Assembly: GCF_900116415.1 (NCBI RefSeq)
Contig: NZ_FPAP01000009.1
Location: forward strand, 1-64,000
Length of the DNA stretch: 64,000 nucleotides
Direction of reading: 5' to 3'
DNA from: Chryseobacterium formosense
GTDB taxonomy: Bacteria; Bacteroidota; Bacteroidia; Flavobacteriales; Weeksellaceae
Under the pieces are notes generated by a model. The model did no database searches. It was given only the letters and a program-made list of their open reading frames with translations, and was not told where the DNA came from. Below, piece by piece: positions 32,437 to 43,102 of this stretch. Made by a program: the position numbers and the translations under genes. Each line of letters begins with the position of its first letter. Position 1 is the stretch's first letter.

Positions 32437-32982
32437 TTATTTTACAGGTTTGTAGATCAATTGTACAACTCCTGATCTGAAAATATTGGTTTTTAATAGC
32501 TTTAAATTTAGCCTGCTTTTCAAATCTTCAAATAAAGGTTTCCCGCTTCCTAAAGCAACCGGATGAAGAGAGATTCTGTAAACATCAATTAAATTTAGCT
32601 CAATAAAAATTTTAATAAGACTTGCGCCACCGTAAAGCCAAATGTCTTTTCCTTCTTGTTGTTTTATTTCTGTAACTTTTTCTGCAATATCAGAATTAAT
32701 AAAAGTTGCATTCTGATCTTCTCTTTCCTAACTTGAAAATACGAATTTATTTTTTGAATGAATGGTTTCCCAAAGATTGATTTCTTCGGAACCTGTATTT
32801 TCATCGGGTTGATAATTTCCCCAAGAATCGTAACTTACCCTTCCATAGAAAATGGAATCAATATTTGAAAGAAAACCATCAAAATTCATGTCATCATCCA
32901 TAATACACCAATCGATTTCTCCGTTTGGTCCTTCTATAAACCCATCTAAAGTGGTGGCAAGATCCAGAATTATTTTTTTCAT
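32437..32982 (-). pseudogene. dihydrofolate reductase-like (RibD C-terminal) protein, split by an amber codon
   Basis: Codons 1-84 (32982-32731) encode MKKIILDLATTLDGFIEGPN ... FYGRVSYDSWGNY ... KFVFSS. Then TAG (32730-32728) stops the frame. The same frame continues without further stop to TAA at 32437, giving the missing half: IWLYGGASLIKIFIELNLID, YRISLHPVALGSGKPLF and the final strands, exactly the C-terminal motifs of the YyaP/RibD_C family. The full length would be 181 aa, the family norm. So one nonsense change (or a sequencing error) broke an otherwise intact gene. Restart of the second half at an internal codon cannot be excluded. Family members are NADPH-dependent reductases of unknown substrate. 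Confidence 0.85.
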
Positions 32983-33055
32983 ATTTAATTATAACTGAAA
33001 TGTGATTAGATATTGTCTTAGCAAGCAACTAAAAACCATCAACTATCAACTAAAA

Positions 33056-33481
33056 TTAATTGATTATTTCGGCATCCGGATTTTCATGAAGTTTTGCTAT
33101 CCTTTCTTTCCAGTTTTGAAGTTCTTCATCCGTTAGTCTGATCCATTCTTTTATTTCACCGACAATTTTGAGAGGTTCAGTGCTGCGATAAGATCGGGTA
33201 GGGTTTCCCGGAAATTTTTTGTCGGTTACATTGGGATCATTTTCAAATTTACCTGTCGGTTCTACGATATAAATTCTTTCGCGACCATCACCTTTTGCCA
33301 GTGCGGCAGCCAAACCGGCTCCGTTTTGTAACGCCGTAAAGTAGATATGATTCATGATGATTTCAGAATGATAATTCGATCCGAATCCTGCATTCAGCAA
33401 ATCTCCGATCTGAAGATCAGCCTTTGTACCGTGATAAAATGGGCCGTTATCAAGAACCTGTTCGTCTTTTTTGTTTTCCAT
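33056..33481 (-). CDS. arr: NAD+--rifampin ADP-ribosyltransferase
   Basis: 141 aa, cytosolic. Arr transfers ADP-ribose from NAD+ to the C23 hydroxyl of rifamycins and so confers rifampicin resistance. The sequence is a close match to the family: GPFYHGTKADLQIGDLL, YHSEIIMNHIYFTAL, GAGLAAALAKGDGRERIYIVEPTG, and ENDPNVTDKKFPGNPTRSYRS. H17, Y47 and D82 fall at the positions of the family's H-Y-D catalytic triad. No integron or transposon signs surround it, and its base composition looks like its neighbours, so it appears to be an intrinsic chromosomal gene. Resistance itself is inferred from homology. Confidence 0.95.
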   Translation of the reverse strand: MENKKDEQVLDNGPFYHGTKADLQIGDLLNAGFGSNYHSEIIMNHIYFTALQNGAGLAAALAKGDGRERIYIVEPTGKFENDPNVTDKKFPGNPTRSYRSTEPLKIVGEIKEWIRLTDEELQNWKERIAKLHENPDAEIIN

Positions 33482-33631
33482 TGTGGGAGTTTTTTTAGGG
33501 TTGGAACAACTTGTAAACTTAGGAATTTGTTTTTAAATTGGAAAACCGCTCTTGGAATGAATAGTTTTGAGTATGGAATATAAAAACGATTTTTGCTTAA
33601 GCGGATGTGTCAGTTTTAAGCAGGAATAAAT

Positions 33632-34315
33632 TTAATGCCATTCAAATCCCTCTGGTATTGTAATTAAATTTTTCGTTATAAAGTTCCCATTATGGGCATC
33701 ATAATCGAAAAATAGAAGAGTGTTCTCTTTTGTTTTATCTGTAAATAATATTCGATATACCCATTTACCTGTTTTGTCATCAATGAAAGGTCTTAAATCA
33801 AAAAAATTAATATCGTTGAACATGTTTTTTTGAAAAGTAGCATTGAGTTTTGTGGCAATTTCTCTTATGCTTATAAGCTTTATTTTCTTGTCAATATACT
33901 CGGGTCTGTCATCATGCATTATATCCATATCTTCTTCTTTCAGCAATTTTCCATTTTCGTCAAATTCTTTCCAAATACCTGTTGAATAATGCCGACTTAT
34001 ATTTTCTTTTTTTGATCGTAATTGCAGATTATCAAAATAACTATAGAGAATCCAATAAGAGCCTTTGGTTATCTGTAAAAGACCGCCATCTTTATTGTAT
34101 TGCATGATGATATTTGTTCCATCGTGAGTATCGTAAAAGATACTATTTTCTTGTACAGTCTGAGATGTATTTTTTTGAGGATTGGTAATCAACGAATCTC
34201 GAATTCTTTTGTATTCTTTAGTATCAAATTTATTCTCATTTTTAAAAGGAAAATGTTGAGCAATTAGCAAACTACATATCAAAAGAAAAAGAAAGATTAA
34301 TCTTTGTTTCATCAA
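33632..34315 (-). CDS. secreted protein of unknown family
   Basis: 227 aa that I do not recognise. Signal peptide 1-19 (MKQRLIFLFLLICSLLIAQ). The mature part has one MORN-like strand pattern (STGIWKEFDENGKLLKEEDMD) and a repeated pattern of 'YDxHDG' (FYDTHDGTNIIMQYN, FFDYDAHNGNFI), which suggests beta-rich structure. It is lysine- and asparagine-rich, like many Flavobacteriia orphans. It stands alone between arr and the DinB/YfiT gene. Confidence 0.65.
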   Translation of the reverse strand: MMKQRLIFLFLLICSLLIAQHFPFKNENKFDTKEYKRIRDSLITNPQKNTSQTVQENSIFYDTHDGTNIIMQYNKDGGLLQITKGSYWILYSYFDNLQLRSKKENISRHYSTGIWKEFDENGKLLKEEDMDIMHDDRPEYIDKKIKLISIREIATKLNATFQKNMFNDINFFDLRPFIDDKTGKWVYRILFTDKTKENTLLFFDYDAHNGNFITKNLITIPEGFEWH

Positions 34316-34388
34316 TAATGATTTTGTCGTAAAAATATAAAAAACCGCTCAGAATTCTAAACGGTTTGAATATTTAAATCATATTTAA

Positions 34389-34904
34389 TTAACCTACTGT
34401 CACCTCAGAATCTTTATAAATATTCCAAAAGTTATAATCGGTCATTGGGGCATCGGTGATTCCGACATTTCGTCCCATCGTTACAATTTGTCCTCTGTGA
34501 TACGTTCCGTGCAAAACAATGTGCTGAATATATTCATACTTTGAAAAATCACACTGAAACCATTGAGATTCGATTTTTACATTTTTTGCAAGGTCTTCTT
34601 CGGATAAACTTTCGACATAATCCACCAATTTTTTTGAATTGTTTCTGATGCCGTTGAAAATTCCTTCTTTGTCGATAGTTGCAGAGATTTTTTCAAAATC
34701 AAAATCATCATTTTCTCCAATGTGGCTCCACCAATATTCCTGCGTTTGCCAAATATGATGCAATGTTTTCAGGATGGTCGGAAAACTTGAAATAACTTCC
34801 TGATTAAGCTGTTCATCGGACTTTGTCGAAAGCCAGTCGATGTACTTGTTGACTACCCAGTTGTTGTACTGAGCGGTGTGTGTCATTAATGTTTTTAGAT
34901 TCAT
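34389..34904 (-). CDS. DinB/YfiT family protein (putative metal-dependent hydrolase)
   Basis: 171 aa four-helix-bundle protein of the DinB superfamily (named after a B. subtilis damage-inducible gene; unrelated to polymerase IV). The metal-binding histidines are apparent in TLHHIWQTQEYWW (about 47-59) and VLHGTYHRGQIVTMGR (about 128-143). Relatives include thiol transferases for bacillithiol or mycothiol, but the function in Bacteroidota is not settled. Cytosolic, monocistronic. Confidence 0.87.
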   Translation of the reverse strand: MNLKTLMTHTAQYNNWVVNKYIDWLSTKSDEQLNQEVISSFPTILKTLHHIWQTQEYWWSHIGENDDFDFEKISATIDKEGIFNGIRNNSKKLVDYVESLSEEDLAKNVKIESQWFQCDFSKYEYIQHIVLHGTYHRGQIVTMGRNVGITDAPMTDYNFWNIYKDSEVTVG

Positions 34905-35015
34905 GATATTTTATAGTTTGGTATTATAAAATTAATGAAAAGTCTTTGATTTGGAATAAAGAAAAAACTCTATTAATTAAAGAGCGGTATTCTATTATTT
35001 GATGAATATCTGTTT

Positions 35016-35954
35016 TTAATTTGATTGGCCACGAGAGGAAAGTGCTTCTTCGCTAATATCCGCAACCTGAATGCTTTTAATCGCTGATTTGGTTGAGGAT
35101 GCTGTACTTCCACCCATGATGTATAATTTATTGTTATATATTTCCGCAGCAGCATGTCGTCTGGGAATCATATTGGATGATAACCGATGCAACGTATTGG
35201 TTTCTGTATCAAAGTAGGCCAAGAAATTCTGATTATTATAACCGCCTGCAATGAAAATCTTATTACCGGAAACCGCTAATGAATGACCGGATATCGCGGC
35301 AGGCATCGTATATTGCTCAGTCCACTCATTTTTATTGAGATCGAATACGTTGACCAGACGAGATGATGTACCGTTAAAACCACCAATGACATACAGCTTA
35401 TCATTCACAATTTTGCCTCTTGTTTCTCTGGCAGTTGGCATATTCGGTAACGGATTCCATGTATCTGAAGCAATATCGTAATATTGAAATCTGTCAGAAA
35501 ATACTGTGGTGGCAGCATTATTTAGCCCACTGCCGCCGAATACATATATTTTTCCGTTATGGATGGCAGAACCTGCATTTCCTGTATAGGCACGATTGAC
35601 AGCTCCCTTTGTTACTTTATGAGTTTCAAGATCCACAATTTCAAGATGGCTGTTTCCCCAACCGTTAAAAATATAAATTTTATTATTGTAAGTCTCCGAA
35701 TTGGCAAATCTTTTAGGAACCAGACTGGAGTTAATGACACTCCAACGGTTATCTTTAATGCTGTATTTCTCAATAATTGTAGCATTGCCATCCGAATCTT
35801 TATACCCATTGCTCACATAGATATTGTCACCTGCAATGGCACTGGTTACAGCTCCTCTGCGCATAGACATATCCGAAAGATGTTTAAAGTTTAGGATTTG
35901 CGCATTGGCTAAACATAAACCGAAAAGTGAAATGAGGAATAATTTTGTTTTCAA
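35016..35954 (-). CDS. secreted kelch-repeat protein
   Basis: 312 aa. Signal peptide 1-19 (ends ANAQ). The rest is a beta-propeller of about six kelch blades: each has a GG doublet or equivalent and a Tyr/Trp pair, for example KIYVFGGSGLN, KLYVIGGFNGT, KIFIAGGYNNQ and KLYIMGGST. Propellers of this sort bind proteins or sugars; related ones include sialic-acid mutarotases, but the NanM-specific residues cannot be judged here. Monocistronic in the accessory stretch. Confidence 0.85.
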   Translation of the reverse strand: MKTKLFLISLFGLCLANAQILNFKHLSDMSMRRGAVTSAIAGDNIYVSNGYKDSDGNATIIEKYSIKDNRWSVINSSLVPKRFANSETYNNKIYIFNGWGNSHLEIVDLETHKVTKGAVNRAYTGNAGSAIHNGKIYVFGGSGLNNAATTVFSDRFQYYDIASDTWNPLPNMPTARETRGKIVNDKLYVIGGFNGTSSRLVNVFDLNKNEWTEQYTMPAAISGHSLAVSGNKIFIAGGYNNQNFLAYFDTETNTLHRLSSNMIPRRHAAAEIYNNKLYIMGGSTASSTKSAIKSIQVADISEEALSSRGQSN

Positions 35955-36066
35955 TGACGTTGAGGTTTGGTTTAATTGATTTCCTGTGTGGAGAAATATT
36001 TTTTAAATATAGGGAAAAGTCATGGATTGGAAATCCGCGACATCGAGCACATTAAAATAATGTAAT

Positions 36067-36525
36067 CTATTCAATAACACCATTTCTAGTGATGATTGAT
36101 TCTTCCATTAAATCTACAATTTCATAAACTGAGATTGAAAATATACCGGCAATTCCCTGGTCAAATTCTTTTTTCCAATAAGAATATCCATCAATAGAGT
36201 CGGGCAGTTTGACTTTTTCATTTTTTAATTTAGTAACACTTTTATCTAATGCTATTTCAGAAATTGGAATGTGCGTAAATTCATTTGCAAAACCTTTTTC
36301 CACATCAGGATTTCCCACCTTCAATCCACCAATTGAAATATGAATGACCTTTCCATGTTTTGGATATTCTTCTATTTTTAAAATTTTCAGAGTAGAGTTT
36401 TCTTCTCCTTTGCGAGTTTTATAATTCCACTCTTGACCGACTTTGTATTTCATGGTTTCTGAGTTTTTGCAGTTAGTTAGGAAAATAAATACGAGTAAGG
36501 TTGTTATAATTTGGAGTTTGTTCAT
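36067..36525 (-). CDS. lipoprotein of unknown function
   Basis: 152 aa. The signal peptide ends in a lipobox (IFLTNC), with lipidated Cys at 19. The mature part begins KNSETMKYKVGQEWNYKTRKGEENSTLKILKIE and is a small beta-rich domain; I do not recognise the family. It contains VIHISIGGLKVGNP and SYWKKEFDQGIAGIFSISVYEIVD. Outer-membrane or periplasmic location is expected. Monocistronic. Confidence 0.7.
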   Translation of the reverse strand: MNKLQIITTLLVFIFLTNCKNSETMKYKVGQEWNYKTRKGEENSTLKILKIEEYPKHGKVIHISIGGLKVGNPDVEKGFANEFTHIPISEIALDKSVTKLKNEKVKLPDSIDGYSYWKKEFDQGIAGIFSISVYEIVDLMEESIITRNGVIE

Positions 36526-36582
36526 GTTTTGGAATTTGTTTTAATGCCTCAAAGTCGGGAGACTTTGAGGAGCTGGGAGAAT

Positions 36583-37389
36583 TTAGAGGTATTGAATGAG
36601 ATCAGGGTAATATATTGTAGCTGTTGAAGTTCCCATAAACATATAGTGTGAAAAGATCTCAAGAGCACTCATTCCATCATCATCAATCTGTATACATACC
36701 ATTTCGCTCTGTTGAGTTGGATACAATCCAAGCTTTAATTCTCCTCTGAAATTATATCTGTGTAAAAAAATACCGTCTTTAATACTCAATAATAAATTGT
36801 GTTTTAAATAAAAATCTATATCATTATCATACAATTCATTTATGTTAAAATTATCAATGTTAAAATCTAGTTTTTCGCAAACTAAAAAAGAAAAAATATT
36901 ATCTGCGGGATGCATTTTTAGATCAAAATTTCCTGTCGCTTCTCTCCTTATCGTTGTATTAGAACTATTAACCGATTTGCGAAGTGATTTATTTCTGGCA
37001 AGTTTATTTAATGCGATTTTCAAATCTGTTTTATTCAAAGTAGATTTAATTTCTCCGATTCCCACGACAGTTTCAACAGGGTAAAAATTTTGTTTTTCTG
37101 AATCTTGGATCAGAGGAGTGGAGTTTTGATCATATATTATAATATCACATTCAGTACTTATTTCATTATTAGATGTCAATACAAAGCCTGAATTAATATC
37201 TAATCTTTTAGGAATTACAAACCTTAAAAACTGTTTTACAATTCGTTCTCGATATTTGCCATATTCTGCATTATGAAAAATTCTTCCAACTTCATCATTA
37301 TAAAATACTTCTCTTGAGGTATTTGAAAATTCATGACAAAATTTTTCAATTTCGGATTTTAAAATAGCTTTGTATACATAATTTGGCAT
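36583..37389 (-). CDS. DUF6602 family protein, putative PD-(D/E)XK-like nuclease
   Basis: 268 aa, no signal peptide. The N-terminal helices (REVFYNDEVGRIFHNAEYGKYRERIVKQFLRFVIPKRL) are followed by GFVLTSNNEISTECDIIIYD (E80, D82) and YPVETVVGIGEIKSTLNK with E113 and K115. E80/D82 plus the E-I-K triplet form the order E-x-D...ExK of restriction-endonuclease-like folds. The C-terminal half continues with SFLVCEKLDFNI and a helical tail. I assign it to DUF6602 from memory of this layout. Proteins of this group are often scattered in accessory DNA and are suspected to take part in defence, but no methylase, helicase or other partner gene is next to it here. Confidence 0.6.
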   Translation of the reverse strand: MPNYVYKAILKSEIEKFCHEFSNTSREVFYNDEVGRIFHNAEYGKYRERIVKQFLRFVIPKRLDINSGFVLTSNNEISTECDIIIYDQNSTPLIQDSEKQNFYPVETVVGIGEIKSTLNKTDLKIALNKLARNKSLRKSVNSSNTTIRREATGNFDLKMHPADNIFSFLVCEKLDFNIDNFNINELYDNDIDFYLKHNLLLSIKDGIFLHRYNFRGELKLGLYPTQQSEMVCIQIDDDGMSALEIFSHYMFMGTSTATIYYPDLIQYL

Positions 37390-37470
37390 ATTAAAGTTGT
37401 TATTAGTTTATCAAATTTAAATATAAAAGTTAAAGCTTCAAAGAAACTTCTTTACTATATTGAATCCAAC

Positions 37471-37502
37471 AAAAAACCGCCCAGAAAAATCTGAACGGTT
37501 TT
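37471..37502 (-). terminator. terminator of the groEL transcript
   Basis: On the minus strand CCG-TT-CAG-(ATTTTT)-CTG-GG-CGG is preceded by AAAA and followed by TTTTTTG: an interrupted stem of 10 pairs just downstream of groEL (stop 37532). Confidence 0.75.
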
Positions 37503-37531
37503 AAAAAATATTGTCTCAGCGACACGCCGCG

Positions 37532-39196
<1,665 letters not shown>

Positions 39197-39260
39197 TTAG
39201 CGATTCGCGTGTTTAATTTTATAATTTGATTTTAATTTTAGCTTGTTAGATTTATATATT

Positions 39261-39404
39261 AACATTAAGAATTTAAGAAAAAAAATTTATTAAAAGATAT
39301 TTTAAGAATTTGCCTTTGGCAAAATTAAGCAGGACGCTTAAATGTCGAAGATATTCTTAATCAGTCTTTAAGATGAAATTTAACTAACTAAATTTCTTAA
39401 TGTT
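39261..39404. repeat. palindromic element, copy A, between groES and groEL
   Basis: Ends AACATTAAGAATTTA (39261-39275) and TAAATTTCTTAATGTT (39389-39404) are inverted copies with one gap. The inside holds the hairpin AATTTGCC-TTT-GGCAAAATT (39307-39326) and several TTAAG/CTTAA words. It aligns over about 80 nt with 51592-51670 (shared TTAAGAATT, CTTAAA, ATATTcTTAAT and TCTTTA blocks in the same order). It does not encode a protein. Confidence 0.65.
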
Positions 39405-39428
39405 TAAAATTTAAATCAAGAAAAAATC

Positions 39429-39707
39429 TTACCCGATGATTCCTAAAAGATCTCCTTCTTTTACAATTAAATAATCCTTTCCTTCCAGTTTCAATTCAGA
39501 ACCTGAATATTTTCCATAAAGAACTTTGTCACCCACTTTTACAGTTGTTGGCTCATCTTTTTTCCCTGATCCAACTGCTACTACTGTACCTTCCTGTGGT
39601 TTTTCTTTTGCGGTGTCCGGAATAATAATACCTGAAGCTGTTTTAGTTTCTGCAGCGATCGGCTCGATCAAAACTCTGTCTGCTAATGGTTTAAAGTTTA
39701 CTGACAT
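39429..39707 (-). CDS. groS: 10 kDa co-chaperonin GroES
   Basis: Heptameric lid of the GroEL chamber. 92 aa. Visible: [42 protein letters not shown] with the mobile loop at about 16-32, and [34 protein letters not shown]. Upstream of groEL on the minus strand, as usual, but separated by the repeat element. Heat-shock control elements could not be recognised. Confidence 0.97.
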   Translation of the reverse strand: MSVNFKPLADRVLIEPIAAETKTASGIIIPDTAKEKPQEGTVVAVGSGKKDEPTTVKVGDKVLYGKYSGSELKLEGKDYLIVKEGDLLGIIG

Positions 39708-39818
39708 AATATATTTAATTTTTTAATTATTTCTGTATAGTCTTTCGCTAATTGTATGCCAAGAGGCTTATTTAAAAATTTTGGCAGACTTTTGAGGGGA
39801 AGTGTGAAATTTTGGCAG

Positions 39819-39847
39819 AAAAAAAGCTTCCTGAATTTAGGAAGCCT
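39819..39847 (-). terminator. terminator of the 276-aa gene
   Basis: On the minus strand AGGCTTCCT-(AAATTC)-AGGAAGCTTTTTTT: GCTTCCT (39845-39839) pairs with AGGAAGC (39832-39826), followed by Ts. It lies just past the stop at 39853. Confidence 0.8.
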
Positions 39848-39852
39848 GTATT

Positions 39853-40683
39853 TTATTTTCTGCATTTTTGCTCGTATTCGTCAAGAAGATCCATGTAAGG
39901 TTTACTGGCATATTCATAGTCAATTTTCATTGCATCAAAACCTTCTCCTCTGTTTTTGGCTAATTTTCTTAATTCTTTCTTTTTTTCAAAGCCTTCTTTT
40001 CTTGCGGTTTTTACATCATCTTCAAATTCTTTTATGCGTTTATCTAAATTGTCTGCAAAAGGAATACAATCTTTCGTTACTTCATAAATTGCTTTCTTCA
40101 ACTTATCATCAATTTTTCCTAAGTTGAAGAAATTTACTCTGTTAAGATCAATGACGATATATCCATATTCTTCATCTGGTTTTTTCATATACGGCAGATA
40201 AATGTTGTTTGTATATCTGTTATTCTGGGTGAAAACAATGTTTATTCCGTAAAGATTTGCTTTTCCTTCCTGTTCTAAAGGTAAAATAACTGTTTTGTTA
40301 ACATCAATAATTTCACCTTTTACATTAATTGTTTTAAGCTTCATTTTGTCATAAACAAGTTTCTCAGAACCGTCTTTTTTGTCGAGAATGATAATTCTCT
40401 TAATATCGTTTATACCAATTTTTTCAATAGCTGAAGATTGCTCTTCTTTAAACTTAAATTCATCAATTTCAAATCTCAGCTTTTTCTCAATATTTCCCAA
40501 CAATAGCATGTCTGCATGTACGAATCTTGGATTCTGAAAATTTTGTAGATAACCGGTTTTTACATCACCGTTCTCCATGATGATTTCTGCCGCTACAGAG
40601 GGCTTTTTACCGAAGTAGACATCTTCTTGGGAAAAAACAAAAGAGAATGAAAAGATAAATAACAGTATAATGGATTTTTTCAT
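39853..40683 (-). CDS. secreted protein of unknown function
   Basis: 276 aa, not recognised. Signal peptide 1-18 (ends FVFS). The region VAAEIIMENGDVKTGYLQNFQNPRFVHADMLL recalls the 'x-GxxxxGyi' strands of small beta-rich domains. The middle is hydrophilic; the C-terminal ~70 residues (LDKRIKEFEDDVKTARKEGFEKKKELRKLAKNRGEGF) form a strongly charged helix or coiled coil, and the last residues contain CRK. Periplasmic location expected. It has its own terminator; it is 20 bp from the M1 peptidase stop and may be co-transcribed behind it. Confidence 0.65.
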   Translation of the reverse strand: MKKSIILLFIFSFSFVFSQEDVYFGKKPSVAAEIIMENGDVKTGYLQNFQNPRFVHADMLLLGNIEKKLRFEIDEFKFKEEQSSAIEKIGINDIKRIIILDKKDGSEKLVYDKMKLKTINVKGEIIDVNKTVILPLEQEGKANLYGINIVFTQNNRYTNNIYLPYMKKPDEEYGYIVIDLNRVNFFNLGKIDDKLKKAIYEVTKDCIPFADNLDKRIKEFEDDVKTARKEGFEKKKELRKLAKNRGEGFDAMKIDYEYASKPYMDLLDEYEQKCRK

Positions 40684-40702
40684 GTTTATTCTGATAGATT
40701 GT

Positions 40703-43081
40703 TTAGTTTTTCTTTCCTGCAGCCTGCATCGGATTTACCTTTCCGTTGGCGCCGCCTCTTACTGTGGCTTTCTGTTTTTCTTTAAATACCTGGAATTTTG
40801 AAGTTTCGGAAGAGCCGCCGTCGTTGTTCCAGAAATTGTTTGATGTATTAATGTCCGCCGTTTCTCTCATCGGGTCAAGCTGAATTGATTTTAATTTTTT
40901 ATCGAAATAAAAAGTCTTCGAAACTTTCTTTTCGTTGTGTCTCCAGATTTGGGCTGAAGTTCTATCTCGTAATTTTGAACCGTCTTCAAAGGTAAACTCA
41001 AGGATAATAGGCATCACTAATCCGCCTTTGTTCACAAAATCAATTTGATAAGCATTAATATTTTTGAATTTCTCCTGTTCTTTTTTGTCTAAAGCAGCAT
41101 TTGGTTCAGACTTTAAAGAATATTCTTTATTGGTGTCAACTTTCTCCTGACCTCGGTCATAACGGTAATAAAAATCCTGAAGATCTTTGTCTTTTTCTAC
41201 TTCGAAATTAATTGTTTTATCTTCTTTATTTCTGATTTTCGAAATGTCTTCAAACTCATTTTGCAAAGGTTTTTCAACTTTATATTTTTCTTCGGTTGAA
41301 GAAGCTGTAACTTCAAAATCAGGATTGGCAACGGTTACTTTATCAATGGAAATATCTACAGGATCTGTTCCGTAGAACCATCCTCTCCAGAACCAGTCGA
41401 GATCCTCACCACTTGCATCTTCCATTGTCCTGAAAAAATCTGCGGGTTCAGGATGTTTGAATGCCCATCTTTTAGAATAGGTTTTAAAAGCTTTATCGAA
41501 AAGTTCTCTTCCCATAATCGTTTCCCGAAGAATATTTAAACCTGTCGCCGGTTTTGCATAAGCATTCGGACCAAACTGAATAATATTTTCAGAATTGCTC
41601 ATGATGGGTTCCAATTGATCTTTCGGGAGTTTCATGTAATCAACGATCGTCCAGGCCGGACCACGTTTTGAAGGGAATTTGTTATCCCATTTTTCTTCCG
41701 TTAAATATTCGGTAAATGTGTTTAATCCTTCATCCATCCAGCTCCATTGTCTTTCGTCTGAATTGATGATCATCGGGAAAAAGTTGTGCCCTACCTCATG
41801 AATGATTACTCCTATCATCCCGTTTTTCACCCCTTCGGAATACGTTCCGTCTTTTTCCGTTCTTCCGAAATTGAAGCAGATCATCGGATATTCCATCCCA
41901 TTGGAAGCTTCCACAGACTGCGCCACCGGATAAGGATAAGGAATCGTAAATTCAGAATATGTTTTTATCGTATGCGCAACTGCTTTCGTAGAATATTTTC
42001 TGTACAAACCATAAGCTTCTTTAGGATAGAAACTCATTGCCATTACTTTATTATTGTTTTCAGGGATGGTAACACCCATTGCGTCCCAAACAAACTTCCT
42101 TGAAGCCGTCCAGGCAAAATCTCTTACATCTTTTGCCTCAAAAACCCATGTTTTTCTTTGTTTTGAATGATTTTTTTCTGCTTTTTTAGCTTCATCCAAA
42201 GTGACAATTTCTACAGGTTCGTTTGAAGTCTGAGCTTTTTTATATCTCGCTAATTGTTCTGAACTTAAAACCTGTTCATAATTTTTACATTCTCCTGTTC
42301 CTCCGATCACATGGTCTGCAGGAACATTTATCGAGACTTTATAATTTCCGAAAACTAAAGCAAATTCCCCTCTTCCTGTAAACTGATGATTTTGCCATCC
42401 TTCAAAATCACTGTAGACACACATTCTCGGAAACCATTGGGTAATTGTGTAAAGGTCGTTTCCGTCTTCAGCAAAATTTTCATAACCGCCACGACCTCCC
42501 ATTTTTATTCGGTTGGGAATATTGTAATTCCAATCGATTTTGAAAATGAATTTTTCACCTTTTTTTAAAACTTTAGGCAGATCAATACGCATCATCGTTT
42601 TATTGACCGTGTATTTCAAAGGATTTCCTGAAGCATCCGTCACTTTTTCAAGATTTACACCATATCCATTATCTTTTACAGGCAATTCTGAAACTTTCAC
42701 TTGCTCGTCATTTAAAGATTTTGGCAGGGTAGAAGAGAACTGATAATCTGCTTTTTTTACCGTCGACTGTTGGTTTTCGTCTAATTGAAGCCAGATATAA
42801 TCCAAATCATCCGGAGAATTGTTGTGATAGGTTACCGTTTCTGAACCTTTCAAATTTCTTTTATCTTCATCAAGATATGCCACGATGTCATAATCTGCTC
42901 TGTTCTGCCAATACGCTTGTCCAGGAGCTCCGGAAGCTGTTCTGTAAACATTCGGAGTCGGGAGAATTGTTCCCAGCTGCTCAAAACGGTTTCCGTGATT
43001 GCTTCCCGGATTATTCTGAATGTTTTGGGCAAAAACGCCTGTAAAAAAAAGAACTGAAAGTGCAGAAATTGTAAATTTCAT
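40703..43081 (-). CDS. M1 family metallopeptidase (aminopeptidase)
   Basis: 792 aa from ATG 43081. Exported zinc aminopeptidase: signal peptide 1-18 (ends VFAQ). Catalytic zinc motif HEVGH (H428, E429, H432) with the third ligand E451 in WMDEGLNTF. ASNGMEYPMICF stands for the exopeptidase GxMEN motif of the family (GMEYP), so the amino-terminal specificity may be unusual. The C-terminus (about 550-792) is beta-rich and ends QAAGKKN. An upstream reading to 43105 is blocked by the TATATTTG promoter at 43103-43110. HupE/UreJ gene lies just upstream on the same strand. Confidence 0.9.
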   Translation of the reverse strand: MKFTISALSVLFFTGVFAQNIQNNPGSNHGNRFEQLGTILPTPNVYRTASGAPGQAYWQNRADYDIVAYLDEDKRNLKGSETVTYHNNSPDDLDYIWLQLDENQQSTVKKADYQFSSTLPKSLNDEQVKVSELPVKDNGYGVNLEKVTDASGNPLKYTVNKTMMRIDLPKVLKKGEKFIFKIDWNYNIPNRIKMGGRGGYENFAEDGNDLYTITQWFPRMCVYSDFEGWQNHQFTGRGEFALVFGNYKVSINVPADHVIGGTGECKNYEQVLSSEQLARYKKAQTSNEPVEIVTLDEAKKAEKNHSKQRKTWVFEAKDVRDFAWTASRKFVWDAMGVTIPENNNKVMAMSFYPKEAYGLYRKYSTKAVAHTIKTYSEFTIPYPYPVAQSVEASNGMEYPMICFNFGRTEKDGTYSEGVKNGMIGVIIHEVGHNFFPMIINSDERQWSWMDEGLNTFTEYLTEEKWDNKFPSKRGPAWTIVDYMKLPKDQLEPIMSNSENIIQFGPNAYAKPATGLNILRETIMGRELFDKAFKTYSKRWAFKHPEPADFFRTMEDASGEDLDWFWRGWFYGTDPVDISIDKVTVANPDFEVTASSTEEKYKVEKPLQNEFEDISKIRNKEDKTINFEVEKDKDLQDFYYRYDRGQEKVDTNKEYSLKSEPNAALDKKEQEKFKNINAYQIDFVNKGGLVMPIILEFTFEDGSKLRDRTSAQIWRHNEKKVSKTFYFDKKLKSIQLDPMRETADINTSNNFWNNDGGSSETSKFQVFKEKQKATVRGGANGKVNPMQAAGKKN

Positions 43082-43102
43082 TTCGGATGATTTAATAATA
43101 TT

